21,762 bases of DNA from DAONLM01 sp035406685. Lineage in GTDB: Bacteria > Spirochaetota > GWE2-31-10 > MWDO01. The stretch is taken from the NCBI GenBank assembly GCA_035406685.1, contig DAONLM010000024.1:1-21762 (forward strand), given 5' to 3'. A model generated the notes under the pieces. The model had not been told where the DNA came from. It searched no databases and saw nothing but the letters and a program-made list of their open reading frames with translations. Every line of letters begins with the position of its first letter. Position 1 is the first letter of the stretch. Both the position numbers and the translations under genes were made by a program. Shown piece after piece: positions 14,408 to 21,762 of this stretch.

Positions 14408-15046
14408 TTATGTCAAATTATTTTTAAATTTTATAATCATATCTGAATATATATTATAGCAACAATTAAAATCATTATAATTCGCATGATAATTATTAAA
14501 TAAAATTTTTTCTGAGATTATATATATTTTTTTAAAATAGGCTGCAATCTTTTTATCTTTTAATCTTTTATAAATCTCATTATTTGTTAAATTATTGTTG
14601 TAAATATAATTTTTCTTTCTAAAAATTTTTATCAAATAATTATAAATATAAAGAATCGCCTCTGAAAATCTATTTTCTTTTATAAGATTCTTTAAGAATT
14701 TTTCATTAAATACTTCTTCTTTTTCATTAATTTTAATATTAAGATCATAAAGTTTTCTTTTTTTAAATATAGTTTTAATTAAGAAATAGAAAATTAAAAT
14801 AACAGTAATAATAAGAATAGTAACAAGTAAAATCTTAAAAATAGTAGCAATATCTTTTAAATCTTCAATCAATCTATCAATAAAATAGTTTATAAAATTT
14901 AAAATCTCGCTTTCCCTTTTTATTTCTTTTTTTATTTCTTCCAGAGATTCATTTACTTTATTATTGTCTGGAATATTTTTTTCTATTGAATACAAAAACA
15001 AACTATTAAAAAGTATAATAAATACAACAATAAATTTCAGTCTCAT
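14408..15046 (-). CDS. DUF4129-like membrane protein
   Basis: The 212-residue protein has a signal-peptide-like N-terminus (1-20), an extracytoplasmic charged segment (21-62), one membrane helix (about 66-92) and a cytoplasmic C-terminal helical domain. That domain resembles DUF4129: the stretch RFSEAILYIYNYLIKIFRKK near 125-145, then LTNNEIYKRLKDKK, then a closing EKILFNNYHANY. DUF4129 proteins are commonly encoded with SpoIIM, RDD, MoxR ATPase and DUF58 genes, as here for the first two. Their function is unsettled. The start overlaps the preceding gene by 4 nt, so translation is coupled. No MoxR or DUF58 gene follows. The next gene downstream is the unrelated RHH copy 2 on the other strand. 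Family assignment is moderate because the sequence is very lysine- and asparagine-rich. Confidence 0.6.
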   Translation of the reverse strand: MRLKFIVVFIILFNSLFLYSIEKNIPDNNKVNESLEEIKKEIKRESEILNFINYFIDRLIEDLKDIATIFKILLVTILIITVILIFYFLIKTIFKKRKLYDLNIKINEKEEVFNEKFLKNLIKENRFSEAILYIYNYLIKIFRKKNYIYNNNLTNNEIYKRLKDKKIAAYFKKIYIISEKILFNNYHANYNDFNCCYNIYSDMIIKFKNNLT

Positions 15047-15951
15047 AAATTATCAGGGCTACTATCTATCTTTTCATCCTCTATTATATTTTCAGTTAAT
15101 CTTTCAATGCCAAAGTTTTCATATTTAATTCTATAATTAAAATATAACAATATATAATATGCACTGGAAAAAGCAGATGTAAATAGTGAATATATCATAT
15201 TGATAATAAAAAATATTGATATAAGAATCACAATTACTATAATTAAAGTAGGCGAAAATTCTTTAACATCTTTAAAGAAAAAAGATATAAATACATTAGC
15301 AATTGATGCAAAAACCTGATATATTATACTCAATGAAGAGATAATTAAAAAAAGTAACATAAAATATCCAAAGCTCTTCCAGAAATCTTTTGTTACAAGA
15401 TCTATTGATCTTGAAATAGACTTTGTTGGACTAATGTTTTCAAATATCAATGCAGGAAAAGAGAATATGACTAATGCACCAATCGGAAACATTCCAACAC
15501 AACACAAGAGAAAGCCACCTATCATCATTAAGCTAGATAAAAAAGAGAGGAGTAAAGAAGAGAAAAATTTTTTAGAGGCCATAATAAAAGATTCTTTTAA
15601 AATCCATTGCTCTCCAAGAAACGATTTTATAAATATATCAAATGACATTATTGAATAAAATAAATAAGATACAATAGCGAATATTAAAAAAATCAGAACA
15701 AAAATAATGCCACTTATTATTATTCCACTTAAATTAGAATTTTGAATAAAAAATGGCAAATTTTCGGGATAAATATTTAAATTTTTTTCTTTTATAAACA
15801 AAAATATACCAATTCCACATATTATAAGAAGTCCTAAGATTATTCCCATATATATTGCAAAAATTTTTAAGATATTTTTTAAATTTGAGAAAACCATTTT
15901 AAAACTATAATCAACAATCTTTCCTATTGTTACTGGCTCATAAAATAACAT
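15043..15951 (-). CDS. Multipass membrane protein of the SpoIIM/RDD cluster (DUF4013/GPDP-membrane-domain-like)
   Basis: This 302-residue integral membrane protein has about six hydrophobic segments (roughly 25-50, 72-105, 130-160, 163-180, 190-218 and 232-265). The N-terminus (YEPVTIGKIVDYSFKMVFSN) and the central segment FPALIFENISPTKSISRSID resemble membrane proteins of the glycerophosphodiester-phosphodiesterase membrane-domain/DUF4013 type. Such proteins often accompany SpoIIM and RDD genes. No catalytic motif is visible, so a channel, scaffold or export role is only a guess. The C-terminal 35 residues are acidic and soluble. AAAGGGG precedes the ATG. The start lies 11 nt after the SpoIIM gene stop, and the end overlaps the DUF4129-like gene by 4 nt. 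Confidence 0.7.
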   Translation of the reverse strand: MLFYEPVTIGKIVDYSFKMVFSNLKNILKIFAIYMGIILGLLIICGIGIFLFIKEKNLNIYPENLPFFIQNSNLSGIIISGIIFVLIFLIFAIVSYLFYSIMSFDIFIKSFLGEQWILKESFIMASKKFFSSLLLSFLSSLMMIGGFLLCCVGMFPIGALVIFSFPALIFENISPTKSISRSIDLVTKDFWKSFGYFMLLFLIISSLSIIYQVFASIANVFISFFFKDVKEFSPTLIIVIVILISIFFIINMIYSLFTSAFSSAYYILLYFNYRIKYENFGIERLTENIIEDEKIDSSPDNL

Positions 15952-15962
15952 AATTATCCCCT

Positions 15963-16943
15963 TTATTTGAAAATTTTTCTTTTAATTTTAACAAAAAATA
16001 TCTTATATGACAATCCAAAAATAAAAATTAAAGAAAAGATAAAAATTGCAATTTTAATTTTAATATCAATCACAGAGGCAGAAATAAATCCTTCTATAAA
16101 TGCTGCTATTGTTATAAAGAATGCTCCTGTAATTAAAATTGGCATTATCTCTTTTGCCTTTTTTGATAGAATTTTACCCCTTCTCTCCTCTTCTGGTTTT
16201 ATTAACGAAAAACCAATAGAAAGCCCAGCCCCAGCAGTAAGAGTTATGCCTAATAGTTCAAATGCAGAATGAGCAATTACAAAATTAAAAAAATTATAAC
16301 CATAACCAGATGTTACTATGACTCCAGCAATTCCTCCTATTACAAGTCCATTATAAATAATTGTAAGAATTGTCCCAATGCCAAAAGTTAAGCCAAGAAT
16401 AAAACTAGTAAATGCAATCGAGACATTATTATAAATATAGTAAGATGCCATATAAATATTTTCATTTACATTTCTTTCTACTCCCTGTTTGTAAGACTCT
16501 TTTAGCATATTTATAAAATATTCTGGAAGTATTTCTTTAATAAAATCTGGATTATAATAAGTATAAAAAAATGTAATTATACAGGTTCCTAAAAATAATA
16601 AGAAAATAGCTAATATACTATGAATATTCTTAATAAAGACCTTTGGAAAATCTATAAATATAAAACTAAAAATTTCTTCTGTTTTTCTTTTTTTAACACA
16701 ATAAAGAGTATTATGAGCATGTAAGACAAGCCTATCAAGAAACTCAATTGTATCTGGCGATAATTTAAAAGTTTTTGCAATTTCAGAATCAGTGGAAATT
16801 TTTCTATAAAGATTTGGGAATTCTATTATTTCTGAATCAGTAAGATTCTTATATCCCTTTTTTTTTATTTTTAAAATTATGCTGCTTATTTTATCCCAGT
16901 ATTCTTTTCTCTCTTTAATGAATCTCTCTGATCTACTACTCAT
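15963..16943 (-). CDS. SpoIIM-family (DUF95) membrane protein
   Basis: The 326-residue protein has the layout of the stage II sporulation protein M family found in many non-sporulating bacteria. A soluble N-terminal helical region (1-105, with FIKERKEYWDKISSIILK near 8-25) is followed by several membrane helices. The conserved membrane region is recognisable: NNVSIAFTSFILGLTFGIGT, then NGLVIGG, then AHSAFELLGI, and GAGLSIG before the basic loop EERRGK, and FIEGFISA near the end. In such clusters the protein partners with RDD and DUF4129 proteins, but its molecular role is unknown. Here it has nothing to do with sporulation as far as the window shows. Its ATG overlaps the RDD gene end by 8 nt, indicating tight coupling. 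Confidence 0.88.
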   Translation of the reverse strand: MSSRSERFIKERKEYWDKISSIILKIKKKGYKNLTDSEIIEFPNLYRKISTDSEIAKTFKLSPDTIEFLDRLVLHAHNTLYCVKKRKTEEIFSFIFIDFPKVFIKNIHSILAIFLLFLGTCIITFFYTYYNPDFIKEILPEYFINMLKESYKQGVERNVNENIYMASYYIYNNVSIAFTSFILGLTFGIGTILTIIYNGLVIGGIAGVIVTSGYGYNFFNFVIAHSAFELLGITLTAGAGLSIGFSLIKPEEERRGKILSKKAKEIMPILITGAFFITIAAFIEGFISASVIDIKIKIAIFIFSLIFIFGLSYKIFFVKIKRKIFK

Positions 16944-17625
16944 TTATATGCCTCATATATACCTCTTTAAGATATTTTAATGGATCTAAAAACTCCTCTT
17001 TATCAGAGATTCTATTTTTTATCTTATTAGCCATTTTTAGAATCATATCATCTCTTTTTTTCTCATCCCATTTATTTAGAGAATTTAAAAATTTTCTTAG
17101 GATATATAGTTCCTCTTCTGTGAGTCTTTTTTGTAATATCTTTTTTTCTATAGAGATATCCTGATAATTAATAGAAAAATCTGGCATGACTGGATTAAAT
17201 TTATCCTCTCTTATAACTACTGTGCCTGCAACTATATCGCCGATTCTTCTAAAATATTTATCAAAAACCATTGAAAAAAAAACACCTAAATATGATGTTA
17301 AATTCTCGTCAATGATTCTTGAAAAATTTCTTAATATTATTGTGGATAAAGTAAGATATCCCCCTTTTATATCAATTACTCTTATTTTAAATAAAAATTT
17401 ACCAATACTCATTCCATTTGTAGCAAACTCAATTACAATATTATAAAACCATCTTAAAATAAAAATAAGTAGTATTACAAAAAATAAAAAAATGGAATCG
17501 ATTGTTTCGTTATTAAGAATAAAAGAAAATTTAGAAAAAAGACTTAACGAATAAAACATCACAACAATCATTATAATAATAAGAGAATATACTATTGAAT
17601 CAATTAGATATGCCAATAATCTCAA
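16936..17625 (-). CDS. RDD-family membrane protein (start uncertain)
   Basis: The protein has the RDD domain. From the TTG at 17625 the sequence begins RLLAYLIDS, which carries the conserved arginine and aspartate of the first helix (R2, D9). Further hydrophobic segments lie near 10-35 and 45-65, and the signature SIGKFLFKIRVIDIKGG near 78-94 follows. The C-terminal 80 residues are soluble and charged. The TTG start lacks a ribosome binding site and cuts immediately before the domain. The frame stays open upstream through KYSVASPT, which looks like genuine RDD lead-in, but contains no ATG, GTG or TTG. An ATT at 17682, 11 nt after the DJ-1 stop, is a possible non-standard start. RDD proteins have been linked to transport or ion homeostasis, and the function here is unknown. 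Confidence 0.8.
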   Translation of the reverse strand: MRLLAYLIDSIVYSLIIIMIVVMFYSLSLFSKFSFILNNETIDSIFLFFVILLIFILRWFYNIVIEFATNGMSIGKFLFKIRVIDIKGGYLTLSTIILRNFSRIIDENLTSYLGVFFSMVFDKYFRRIGDIVAGTVVIREDKFNPVMPDFSINYQDISIEKKILQKRLTEEELYILRKFLNSLNKWDEKKRDDMILKMANKIKNRISDKEEFLDPLKYLKEVYMRHINE

Positions 17626-17693
17626 TGTAGGACTTGCTACAGAATATTTAATTTTAATCTTATCTGATGTCTCTATTTCAATGAATTCACTAT

Positions 17694-18236
17694 TTAATAA
17701 ACTATTGCTTCCTTTAATTTGTCTTTCTCCTTTTCACCAGAAATAAGTTCTACAATTTTTAATCCCATATCTATAGCACTTCCAAATGCTCTTCCTGTTA
17801 TTATCTTTCCATCAACAACAACCCTTTTATTTTCTACGATCGCATCCATTAATTTATCCTGCCAGGTCGGATAAGCAGTTGCTTTTTTACCTTTGAGAAT
17901 GCCAGCCTTTGCAAGAACCGAAGGAGCTGCACAAATTGCTGCTATGTATTTATTTTTTATAGATGCCTCTTTTATTAACTTAATAACATCTTCTGATTCT
18001 GATAAATTTTTTGTTCCCGGCATACCACCTGGTAAAAACAACATATCAAAGTTGTCAATATTAATATTTTTAAGAATTTCATCTGTAATTATAGTAATAT
18101 TACGACTACTTGTAATCTCTCTTTTATCTGTTATTGAGAAAAGAGTTACTTCATAACTGGCTCTTCTAAAAATATCAATCAAAATAACTGCTTCACTCTC
18201 TTCAAAGCCCTCTGCTAATAAAACAGCTATTTTCAT
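17694..18236 (-). CDS. DJ-1/PfpI-family protein
   Basis: This 180-residue cytoplasmic protein belongs to the DJ-1/ThiJ/PfpI superfamily. The nucleophile cysteine is C102 in AAICAAPSVLAKAG, and the conserved acidic partner is E15 in GFEESEAV, matching C106 and E18 of human DJ-1. The motif LFLPGGMPGT (67-76) is typical. Members act as glyoxalases, deglycase-like enzymes or stress chaperones, and the sequence cannot tell which. GAGGGG precedes the ATG. The gene starts 15 nt behind the HDOD gene stop and precedes the RDD gene, so it is probably co-transcribed in this run. Confidence 0.92.
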   Translation of the reverse strand: MKIAVLLAEGFEESEAVILIDIFRRASYEVTLFSITDKREITSSRNITIITDEILKNINIDNFDMLFLPGGMPGTKNLSESEDVIKLIKEASIKNKYIAAICAAPSVLAKAGILKGKKATAYPTWQDKLMDAIVENKRVVVDGKIITGRAFGSAIDMGLKIVELISGEKEKDKLKEAIVY

Positions 18237-18251
18237 AATCGTTACCCCTCT

Positions 18252-19718
18252 TTAAATTAAGATAGTATCGCTTTCAATAAAATTATTGTATATATTATAA
18301 AATTCTTCCAATAAAAGGTCAATACTTTCCTTATTAGGAATATTAAAAAAATCAAGAACCTCTTTTGATATATCATTATATTCAATTTCTTTATTTCTGT
18401 AATAGGTAAGATTATTTGCAAAATATATAGTATATACAATTGTCCTATTTTCAGAATTTGTATGCCAGGGGGTATGATGAAGAAGTATAGCATCTTTAAG
18501 ATAGTCTGGGAAATTCCATTTTTCTGCAAGTTTAAAACCAATAAAAGAGTGGTTATATCCCTGTGAAAGAGATTCTATTGTCCATAGATCTATTCCTTTT
18601 GACCTACAAATATCTTCCATCTTATTAATAATTTCTGGATTAATAGAATTAATTATTATCTTTCCAAAATCATGAAGCATACCACAAACATAAACATAAT
18701 CAATTATGGAATTTAAACCAAACTTCTTAGCTATTTCATAAGAGTATATTGCTACTTCTGTGCTATGTCTCATGATCTTTTTTATTAAATTGATATTATA
18801 TTTATTCATAAATATCTTGTTTGTTGAATATGCTATAATTAAATTTTTTAATCCTTTAAGTCCAATTATTCTAACAGCCTCTTCAATGGATGCTACTTTC
18901 TTAGGAAGAGAATATAACGATGAATTTACTAACTTTAAAATATCTGCAATTAAAGCCGAATCTTTTTTAATTATATAGGAAATATCATCAAAGTTACTAT
19001 TTGGATTATTAAGAGTATATAAAGCCTGAACTATATGTTGAGGGAATTGTGGAATATTCTTTATCTCATTTAATATTTCCTCAATAATACTATCTTCATT
19101 TATGGATTCAACCTTATTTATTTTATATAAAGGGAAATTTATCTTTACTTTTAAAATATTATTATCAAAGAAAAATCTTATATAACTTTCATCCAGCCCT
19201 ATTTTTCTTAAAAGTAATACCGCAAGAATTAAATTATAGTTTAAAATATTATTTTTGTCATTCTGTAAAGCCTGATCTAAATATTTATATTCTTTAATAA
19301 AATTAAAAGTATTTATTATCTCCTGTTTTTCAAAATCAAGTCTAGTATTTAAAATATTTTCAACTATAATAACAAAGTCACTGTTTTCAAGAGTAAAATA
19401 TAATTTTATATTATATCCCTCTTTTTTTATTATATCTTTATATTGTTGCTTCTCTTGAAGTAAAAGTTTATCAAAATTAGAACTAAATTTTTTAAAATCC
19501 TCAAAAGAAGTTATATTAATATTATTTTTTTGGAAAAAGGCTCTTTTTAAATTAAAATTGTAGAAATTTTTTATTAATTCAAATATGATAAGTGAAAAAT
19601 TTTCATAAAAATTCTCTTTATTAAAAACTTTAAGATATTTTCTTAATGTATCTGTGATTATCTCTTTATTAAGATGATTCAATGAATTAAATTCTATTAT
19701 CTTACTATTTTCTGTCAT
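18252..19718 (-). CDS. HDOD-domain signalling protein with a GHKL-like N-terminal region
   Basis: The 488-residue protein has an HDOD domain at about 210-420. The segment IPQFPQHIVQAL starts it, and KKDSALIADILKLVNSSLYS and IIGLKGLKNLI are characteristic. Unlike many HDOD proteins it keeps a complete-looking metal site (H318, H349-D350 in GMLHDFGK, H390, H414/H415), so phosphodiesterase activity is conceivable. The N-terminal 130 residues contain FELIKNFYNFNLKRAFF (46-62) and a later FVIIVEN (115-121). These recall a degenerate GHKL ATPase N-box and neighbouring strand, an arrangement I recall from spirochaete proteins. HDOD proteins usually link signals to motility or gene expression. No membrane segment is seen. 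It is the first gene of the minus-strand run to 14408. Confidence 0.85.
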   Translation of the reverse strand: MTENSKIIEFNSLNHLNKEIITDTLRKYLKVFNKENFYENFSLIIFELIKNFYNFNLKRAFFQKNNINITSFEDFKKFSSNFDKLLLQEKQQYKDIIKKEGYNIKLYFTLENSDFVIIVENILNTRLDFEKQEIINTFNFIKEYKYLDQALQNDKNNILNYNLILAVLLLRKIGLDESYIRFFFDNNILKVKINFPLYKINKVESINEDSIIEEILNEIKNIPQFPQHIVQALYTLNNPNSNFDDISYIIKKDSALIADILKLVNSSLYSLPKKVASIEEAVRIIGLKGLKNLIIAYSTNKIFMNKYNINLIKKIMRHSTEVAIYSYEIAKKFGLNSIIDYVYVCGMLHDFGKIIINSINPEIINKMEDICRSKGIDLWTIESLSQGYNHSFIGFKLAEKWNFPDYLKDAILLHHTPWHTNSENRTIVYTIYFANNLTYYRNKEIEYNDISKEVLDFFNIPNKESIDLLLEEFYNIYNNFIESDTILI

Positions 19719-19761
19719 AATTTATATCCACTTAATTTATTAAAAGAGATTCTAAATATAT

Positions 19762-19789
19762 ATATTATCATATTATTATTAAAAAACAA
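19762..19789 (-). promoter_or_regulatory. Promoter for the HDOD gene run
   Basis: On the minus strand TTGTTT (19789-19784), 16 nt, and TAATAT (19767-19762), preceded by TGA to give an extended -10 (TGATAATAT). It lies about 45 nt before the HDOD ATG. It could serve the whole run down to 14408. Confidence 0.5.
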
Positions 19790-19886
19790 CTATTTTTTAA
19801 AAGAAAATATTTCTTTTAATTTATAAAGAGATTTTTTTAAAAAAAATTTTTAACTATAATATATATTTAGAAATTATGTTAAACTT

Positions 19887-20750
19887 TTAGAGTGATTTTA
19901 TAATCTCTTCTGGATCTTTTACCTCTCTACCGCCAGTTTTAATAAGCATATCATTTCCTTCTTCTTTGGGATTGCCAATTTGTGGTGAAACAACAAATAG
20001 ATCTCTTGAATAATCGGCCGCAAGAAAGGCAGAGATTAAACTCCCGGATCTTTTTGGAGATTGCACTATTAATACAGAATTTGATAATCCTACAATTATT
20101 CTATTTCTCTTCGGAAAATACCATTTTCTTGCTTGAATACCAGGGGCATATTCTGAAATTATCCCTCCATTATTATCAAGAATCTCCCTTGCTATTTCCT
20201 TATGTTCTGCTGGATATATTCTATCAATACCGCACCCAAGCACAGCTATGGTTTTACCTTTATTTTTAAGAGCCTCTTTATGAGCCTCAACATCTATCCC
20301 CTTTGCAAGGCCAGATATTATTGTAAAGCCCTCCTCTACTAATCTCTTTGTAAATCTTTTTGTATTCAAGATTCCTCTTTGATCTGGATTTCTTGTGCCC
20401 ACAATTGCTATTGATTTTTCTGGATTATATTCAATATTACCTTTATAATATATTAAAAAAGGATGATCTGGAATTTCTTTTAAAAAAAGAGGATATTCTT
20501 TTTCATAATATCTTGCTATTTTTATCCCACTTTTAATTATGAATTGATAAAGGTTTGTTGCTATGTTTATAAAATTTTCTGGTAAGAATCTATTGCCACT
20601 CCACCTTCTACCAAGGATGTTTTTTATTGTGCTTTTTCCTAATTCAAAAATTTTTTTACTCGAATTAAAATTTTCAAATAAGATCCTTTTTTCGATAGGG
20701 GTAATACTTTCGTCAAGAGAAAAGGCAATATCATAGATTATATCATTCAT
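19887..20750 (-). CDS. dprA: DNA-processing protein DprA (Smf)
   Basis: This 287-residue protein is DprA, which binds incoming single-stranded DNA and loads RecA during natural transformation. The Rossmann-like core is complete: SIAIVGTRNP (113-122), ISGLAKGIDVEAH (145-157), LGCGIDRIYPAEH (171-183), FPKRNRIIVGLS (212-223) and RSGSLISAFLAA (234-245). A SAM-like helical region occupies the first 70 residues. The C-terminal winged-helix domain present in many DprA proteins is absent; the protein ends at EEIIKSL. The start overlaps the TPR lipoprotein gene by 8 nt, so the two are translationally coupled. I recall a TPR gene next to smf in Borrelia as well, which supports a spirochaete-like origin. 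No other competence gene is in the window. Confidence 0.95.
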   Translation of the reverse strand: MNDIIYDIAFSLDESITPIEKRILFENFNSSKKIFELGKSTIKNILGRRWSGNRFLPENFINIATNLYQFIIKSGIKIARYYEKEYPLFLKEIPDHPFLIYYKGNIEYNPEKSIAIVGTRNPDQRGILNTKRFTKRLVEEGFTIISGLAKGIDVEAHKEALKNKGKTIAVLGCGIDRIYPAEHKEIAREILDNNGGIISEYAPGIQARKWYFPKRNRIIVGLSNSVLIVQSPKRSGSLISAFLAADYSRDLFVVSPQIGNPKEEGNDMLIKTGGREVKDPEEIIKSL

Positions 20751-21423
20751 TCTTTATAACACCTCTAACAGTAATAATAAATTCGTCAAGTTTCTCTTTT
20801 TGCTCTTTGGTAAGAACTTTTTCAAATGTCTTTAATGTTTCGTAAATTTTTAATGCATTTTCATAATCCTCTACCATATAATAGGCTCTACCGAGTAAAA
20901 AATAAGCATCAGGCATGGAATTGTTTTTTAAAAGAACTACTAATTTTTTTAAAATTTCTATTGCTTTAAAATAATCCTCTTTCCCATACACTAAAAATTG
21001 AGCATAAGCATATAATACTTCTTTGTTTTCTGGGGTTAAGTTTAGTGAAATTTCATAATTTTTTTCGATCAATTCAAAATATTTTGGATCCTTTTCTATC
21101 TTATAAAGATTTACATAGCATACAGCAAGCCAATAATAGATTGTGCTATCATTATTTCTTATGTCTCTTGCTATCTCAAAATGTTTAATTGCAGATAAAT
21201 ATTCTCCACTCATCATCAATCTTCTACCAACATCTTTATTTAATCCTCCTAAGGAAGAATAGGCATTCACAAGTGTGTCGATTGCCTGTCTATAAAGTAA
21301 AGAAGCCTCTTCTTTCTTTGTTAAATCTTCGGATCTTGCCAGTCTTCTTATATGAAATAAAGGATCCGGGCTATAACAGGATAATGTTAGAATAGTAATA
21401 AAAATTAAATAGATCTTTTTCAT
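20743..21423 (-). CDS. TPR-repeat lipoprotein
   Basis: The 226-residue protein starts with a lipoprotein signal, MKKIYLIFITILTLSC, with the lipobox LTLSC and lipidation at C16. The rest is helical, with about three to four tetratricopeptide-like repeats (about 70-105, 110-145, 150-180, 182-205), for example SGEYLSAIKHFEIARDI and YYMVEDYENALKIYE. TPR lipoproteins are protein-interaction scaffolds at the periplasmic face of a membrane. The neighbour dprA overlaps by 8 nt, though a functional link between an envelope lipoprotein and DNA uptake is only suggestive. The promoter is at 21452-21479, and GAGG precedes the ATG. Confidence 0.85.
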   Translation of the reverse strand: MKKIYLIFITILTLSCYSPDPLFHIRRLARSEDLTKKEEASLLYRQAIDTLVNAYSSLGGLNKDVGRRLMMSGEYLSAIKHFEIARDIRNNDSTIYYWLAVCYVNLYKIEKDPKYFELIEKNYEISLNLTPENKEVLYAYAQFLVYGKEDYFKAIEILKKLVVLLKNNSMPDAYFLLGRAYYMVEDYENALKIYETLKTFEKVLTKEQKEKLDEFIITVRGVIKNE

Positions 21424-21451
21424 AAATTAAACCTCTTTTTTATTTTTTTCT

Positions 21452-21479
21452 ATTATACAATATTTTTTTTTGCTTTCAA
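21452..21479 (-). promoter_or_regulatory. Promoter for the TPR lipoprotein-dprA operon
   Basis: On the minus strand TTGAAA (21479-21474), 16 nt, and TATAAT (21457-21452) lie about 28 nt before the ATG. A short perfect palindrome (21485-21499) sits just upstream of the -35 box. Confidence 0.65.
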
Positions 21480-21649
21480 GAAAAATTTGTTAAACAAATC
21501 TGCATTTTTTTAAATAAAAGTGTATTAATTATTAGTATATACTTTTGATTTCTATACCTAATAAATTATACTTTAGCAAAATTTATACTGAAAAAATATG
21601 ATGGGCTAATTTTATTTTCAAGCGAAATTTTTTATTTTTTTCATAATTT

Positions 21650-21693
21650 TTGTAAAGGATTTTCTAATAAATTTTGTGATTAATATATAGAAA
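21650..21693 (+). promoter_or_regulatory. Conserved upstream element of the RHH family, copy 3
   Basis: It begins TTGTAAAGGATTTTCTAATA and ends TTAATATATAGAAA, 28 nt before the ATG at 21722. It matches the copy 2 element at 42 of 44 positions and is followed by a GGAGG ribosome binding site. Confidence 0.8.
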
Positions 21694-21721
21694 ATATTTT
21701 TTACTATTGGAGGTAAATAAA

Positions 21722-21762
21722 ATGCTACAATTTGATTTTGTTATTAATGATAATTTATTTGG
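21722..21762 (+). CDS. Tandem ribbon-helix-helix protein, copy 3 (start only; cut by window end)
   Basis: Only 13 complete codons are in the window: MLQFDFVINDNLF. They match the N-termini of the other two family members (MKEFDFVLNQSLF and MKKFEFVIGEDLY), the first strand of the first RHH-like unit. The upstream conserved element and a strong GGAGG ribosome binding site support a real gene. Whether it is full length cannot be seen. Confidence 0.75.
   Translation, partial: MLQFDFVINDNLF

Noticed and set aside
15963..16943. SpoIIM homologue as evidence of an endospore former
   Set aside because: The family is widespread in non-sporulating bacteria in exactly this RDD/DUF4129 context, and no other sporulation gene is present.

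Overview
The window is AT-rich (well under 35% GC by eye) bacterial chromosome from an organism with a double-membrane envelope: it encodes a lipobox lipoprotein and a probable signal-peptide surface protein. It also carries iron-sulfur and FMN enzymes typical of anaerobes. The lineage is inferred, not proven. A TPR lipoprotein directly in front of dprA, the HDOD protein with a GHKL-like N-terminus, PilZ signalling and the very low GC fit a spirochaete-like bacterium best. No rRNA or tRNA gene, CRISPR array, phage module or complete insertion sequence is visible.

Layout. 1-1.2 kb: a possible envelope protein behind a promoter flanked by GATTAAT half-sites. 1.2-1.6 kb: a gene-free stretch with two good promoters. 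1.6-3.5 kb: a PilZ protein (TTG start) and a convergent DUF362 ferredoxin protein whose stop codon overlaps it. 3.6-4.1 kb: tandem ribbon-helix-helix (RHH) protein copy 1. 4.4-6.6 kb: a fused ATP-grasp/FMN oxidoreductase, ended by a strong bidirectional terminator. 6.7-8.7 kb: an HMG-CoA-synthase-like enzyme coupled to a FabG-like ketoreductase. 8.8-11.7 kb: nfeD, slipin and pgi as one operon. It is divergent from rpmB plus a SixA-like phosphatase (11.8-12.6 kb), and both sides have near-perfect sigma-70 promoters. 12.6-13.6 kb: fabH behind a promoter with a perfect palindrome over its start point. 13.8-14.3 kb: RHH copy 2. 14.4-19.7 kb: a minus-strand run of DUF4129-like, multipass membrane, SpoIIM, RDD, DJ-1 and HDOD genes. 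19.9-21.4 kb: dprA and a TPR lipoprotein. 21.7 kb to the end: the start of RHH copy 3.

Most genes are housekeeping (glycolysis, ribosome, fatty acid initiation, DNA uptake, membrane organisation) or signalling (PilZ, HDOD, SixA). The unexplained signal is the family of three stand-alone genes for small proteins with two RHH DNA-binding domains. Each sits alone between operons and follows a nearly identical 44-46 nt element. The two full-length proteins are only about half identical, so the non-coding element is better conserved than the proteins. This suggests a dispersed, possibly cross-regulating set of DNA-binding proteins sharing one operator, and it is my main candidate for an undescribed system here.
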